Of a stretch of DNA of 64,000 nt, positions 62,359 to 64,000 are shown piece after piece (within the stretch, counting starts at the first letter, position 1; each line of letters opens with the position of its first letter). The notes under the pieces were generated by a model. That model was given only the letters and a program-made list of their open reading frames with translations. It had not been told where the DNA came from and did not search any database. The position numbers and the translations under genes were made by a program. The DNA comes from Rhodoblastus sp052145335. Lineage in GTDB: Bacteria; Pseudomonadota; Alphaproteobacteria; Rhizobiales; Beijerinckiaceae. The stretch covers positions 1-64,000 of the forward strand of contig NZ_JBKQOU010000091.1 of NCBI RefSeq assembly GCF_052145335.1, given 5' to 3'.

Positions 62359-63813
62359 TCACCGATCCATCGACAGCGGCGCCGCGACTTCCTCCAGCGA
62401 CTTGCGTTCGGCAGGGACTGCAAAAAATGCGGCGACCAGCGATGCCGCGAGCATCAGGAAAGCGACAGAAACGTAACCTTCGAACAGAATCGACCTCGAA
62501 CCGCTTTCGATCAGCTTGCCGAAAATGAACGGCGCGGCGACGCCGCCAATCGCCGTGGCGAAAGCGTAGAACAAAGCGATGGCCAACGCGCGGATCTCGA
62601 TCGGGAAGGTTTCGCTGACCGTGAGATAGGCGGCGCAGGCGGCCGGCGAGGCAAAGAAGAAGACGGTCATCCAGCCCAGAGTCTGGGTGATCGCCGTCAA
62701 CATGTCGCGCTCGAACAAAACGCCCCAGCCAAGCAGCAGCAATCCCGACATGGCGTAGGTCAAGGCGATCATCGCACGCCGTCCGACCGTATCGAAAAGC
62801 CGCCCGAGAACGACAGGGCCGAGGAAATTGCCGATGGCGAAGGGCAGGATATACCAGCCGACATGGTCGCTCCTGACCTGGTAGAATTTCGTCAGCACCA
62901 GCGCATAGGTGAAGAAGATCGCGTTGAAGAAACACGCCTGCGCCGCCATCAGAACCAGGCCGACGAATGTGCGCGAACGATAGGTGACAAACAAGGCGCG
63001 AAACGCTTCCGCCAGCGGCGTGTGGTCACGGGCGCGCAGTTTCATGCGCGCCTCGTCGCCGACCTGCGCAAGCTCGATTCCCGAATCGATGAATTGCCGC
63101 TCGATCTGCTCGACCACGGCTTTGGCCTCGGCGGCGCGGCCATGAATCACCAGCCAGCGAGGACTTTCCGGAATCCACATGCGCATGAAAAAGACGACGC
63201 AGCCGAGACCGGCGCCGGAAAAAAAAGCCAGACGCCAGCCAAGCTCCGGATCGATCAGCGCAGGGTTTAAAAGCGCGACGGCGACCAGCGCGCCGAGCGC
63301 AGCGCCGAGCCAGAAGCTGCCGTTGATGACGAGATCGGTGAAGCCGCGATAACGCGCGGGGACAAGTTCCTGGATCGCCGAATTGATCGCGGAATATTCG
63401 CCGCCTATCCCCGCGCCGGTCAGAAACCGGAACAGGAAAAAGCTCGTGCGGCTCCATGACAGGCCGGTGAGCGCGGTCGCCAAAAGATAGGTCGCGATGG
63501 TGATGAAGAACAGCTTTTTTCGGCCCAGGCGATCGGTCAGCCAGCCAAAAAAAATGGCGCCGGTTACGGCGCCAAGGAGATAGGCGCTGCCGGCAAGGCC
63601 GACATCGACATCGGAAAAAGCCAGAGCCGGGCTGGCGCGCAGAGCCCCGGCGACCGAGCCGGCCAAGGTGACTTCGAGCCCGTCGAGTATCCAGGTTATG
63701 CCCAGCGCCGCGACCACGAGCCGGTGGAAGCCGGCCCAGGGCAAGCGCTCCAGTCTCGCTGGAATATCCGTCTCGGTGAGGCGGCGGTCCGATGACGAAA
63801 CGATCGAGGTCAA
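62359..63813 (-). CDS. MFS transporter of the sugar/metabolite:H+ symporter family
   Basis: A 484-residue 12-span major facilitator. The signature loops are GWLTDRLGRKKLFF between spans 2 and 3, RFLTGAGIGGEYSAINSAIQELVPARYRG, and WIPESPRWLVIHGR; the central loop is about 60 residues. Closest in feel to the SP/AAHS-type transporters; substrate unknown. It converges on the hybrid kinase gene with a 3-base gap and is divergent from the aldolase. Confidence 0.9.
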   Translation of the reverse strand: MTSIVSSSDRRLTETDIPARLERLPWAGFHRLVVAALGITWILDGLEVTLAGSVAGALRASPALAFSDVDVGLAGSAYLLGAVTGAIFFGWLTDRLGRKKLFFITIATYLLATALTGLSWSRTSFFLFRFLTGAGIGGEYSAINSAIQELVPARYRGFTDLVINGSFWLGAALGALVAVALLNPALIDPELGWRLAFFSGAGLGCVVFFMRMWIPESPRWLVIHGRAAEAKAVVEQIERQFIDSGIELAQVGDEARMKLRARDHTPLAEAFRALFVTYRSRTFVGLVLMAAQACFFNAIFFTYALVLTKFYQVRSDHVGWYILPFAIGNFLGPVVLGRLFDTVGRRAMIALTYAMSGLLLLGWGVLFERDMLTAITQTLGWMTVFFFASPAACAAYLTVSETFPIEIRALAIALFYAFATAIGGVAAPFIFGKLIESGSRSILFEGYVSVAFLMLAASLVAAFFAVPAERKSLEEVAAPLSMDR

Positions 63814-63919
63814 GCCGAGCTCCGAGGGCCTGCAAAATGTGATGACGCGTTCCCGAACCTAAAGCCGCCGCGCCAAGTTCCTCCAGTTCGAAAGTAACCC
63901 CGCATAAAGGAGGGCCCCG

Positions 63920-64000
63920 ATGGACCGTGACCAACTCGTCAACGTCGCGCGCGCGATGGTTGCGCCCGGAAAGGGCATTCTAGCGGCGGACGAAAGCACG
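63920..64000 (+). CDS. class I fructose-bisphosphate aldolase, 5' end
   Basis: Only the first 27 codons are in the window: MDRDQLVNVARAMVAPGKGI followed by LAADEST, the start of a class I (Schiff-base) fructose-1,6-bisphosphate aldolase, which cleaves FBP to triose phosphates. AAGGAGGG lies 6 bases before the ATG. The catalytic lysine lies outside the window. Confidence 0.85.
   Translation, partial: MDRDQLVNVARAMVAPGKGILAADEST

Noticed and set aside
1..64000. tRNA, rRNA, insertion sequences, prophage, CRISPR
   Set aside because: Reading both strands by eye gave no T-loop/anticodon patterns, transposase genes or spaced repeats; a tRNAscan and IS search would confirm.

Overview
The window is high-GC, densely packed bacterial chromosome with the gene content of an alphaproteobacterium of the order Hyphomicrobiales (Rhizobiales). 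The pointers are the cytochrome aa3 oxidase gene order (coxB-coxA-ctaB-coxF-ctaG-coxC-DUF983-SURF1), an IalB-type protein, a glutamate-cysteine ligase of the rhizobial/plant type, a PdhS/PleC-like kinase, a Tad/Cpa pilus locus, intracellular PHB depolymerase and an alpha-r8/MmgR-type small RNA. The PHB genes and general protein flavour suggest Beijerinckiaceae/Methylocystaceae-like bacteria, but the genus cannot be fixed from sequence alone.

Layout. 1-5.8 kb: the end of a LysR regulator with an anomalous tail, a small membrane protein, a DUF1800/DUF1501 pair, aspartate aminotransferase and a small secreted protein. 5.76-6.45 kb: a non-coding block with a near-perfect parS centromere site and, 440 bp on, a small RNA gene with its own sigma70-type promoter, a CTGC-N3-GCAG palindrome and an intrinsic terminator. 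6.4-13.2 kb: a haloacid dehalogenase, 3-oxoacid CoA-transferase (scoAB), a TPR-methyltransferase, a universal stress protein, a metallo-hydrolase and PHB depolymerase. ScoAB, PhaZ and the sRNA together point to active polyhydroxybutyrate turnover. 13.3-19.7 kb: a large symporter-kinase-receiver fusion, a 17-bp tandem repeat, mscL, gcvT-gcvH and an IalB-like protein. 19.8-30 kb: a FixK/FNR-type box followed by the cytochrome aa3 oxidase and assembly genes, then thrC, an M16 peptidase and a GNAT acetyltransferase. 30-47 kb: housekeeping and signalling genes (an EAL protein with degenerate GGDEF, kup, YqgE, DsbD-like protein, rsmE, gshA, DUF937, CBS protein, ispH, cobT, a PdhS-like kinase, GST, uracil-DNA glycosylase family, DUF1614).

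47.9-59.6 kb: a Tad/Cpa pilus locus. The minor pilins and a pilus N-domain protein form one operon on the minus strand. Two near-identical Flp pilins, prepilin peptidase CpaA and cpaB-C-D-E-F-tadB-tadC run on the plus strand, separated by unusually AT-rich spacers. 59.8-64 kb: a hybrid kinase with two receivers, an MFS transporter and the first codons of a class I fructose-bisphosphate aldolase.

No insertion sequence, prophage, CRISPR array, rRNA or tRNA was recognised. The most noteworthy items are the regulatory non-coding elements: the sRNA with its PhaR-like operator, the parS site, a 21-bp motif shared upstream of two Trp/Gly-rich secreted proteins, the four-copy 17-bp repeat and the FixK box.
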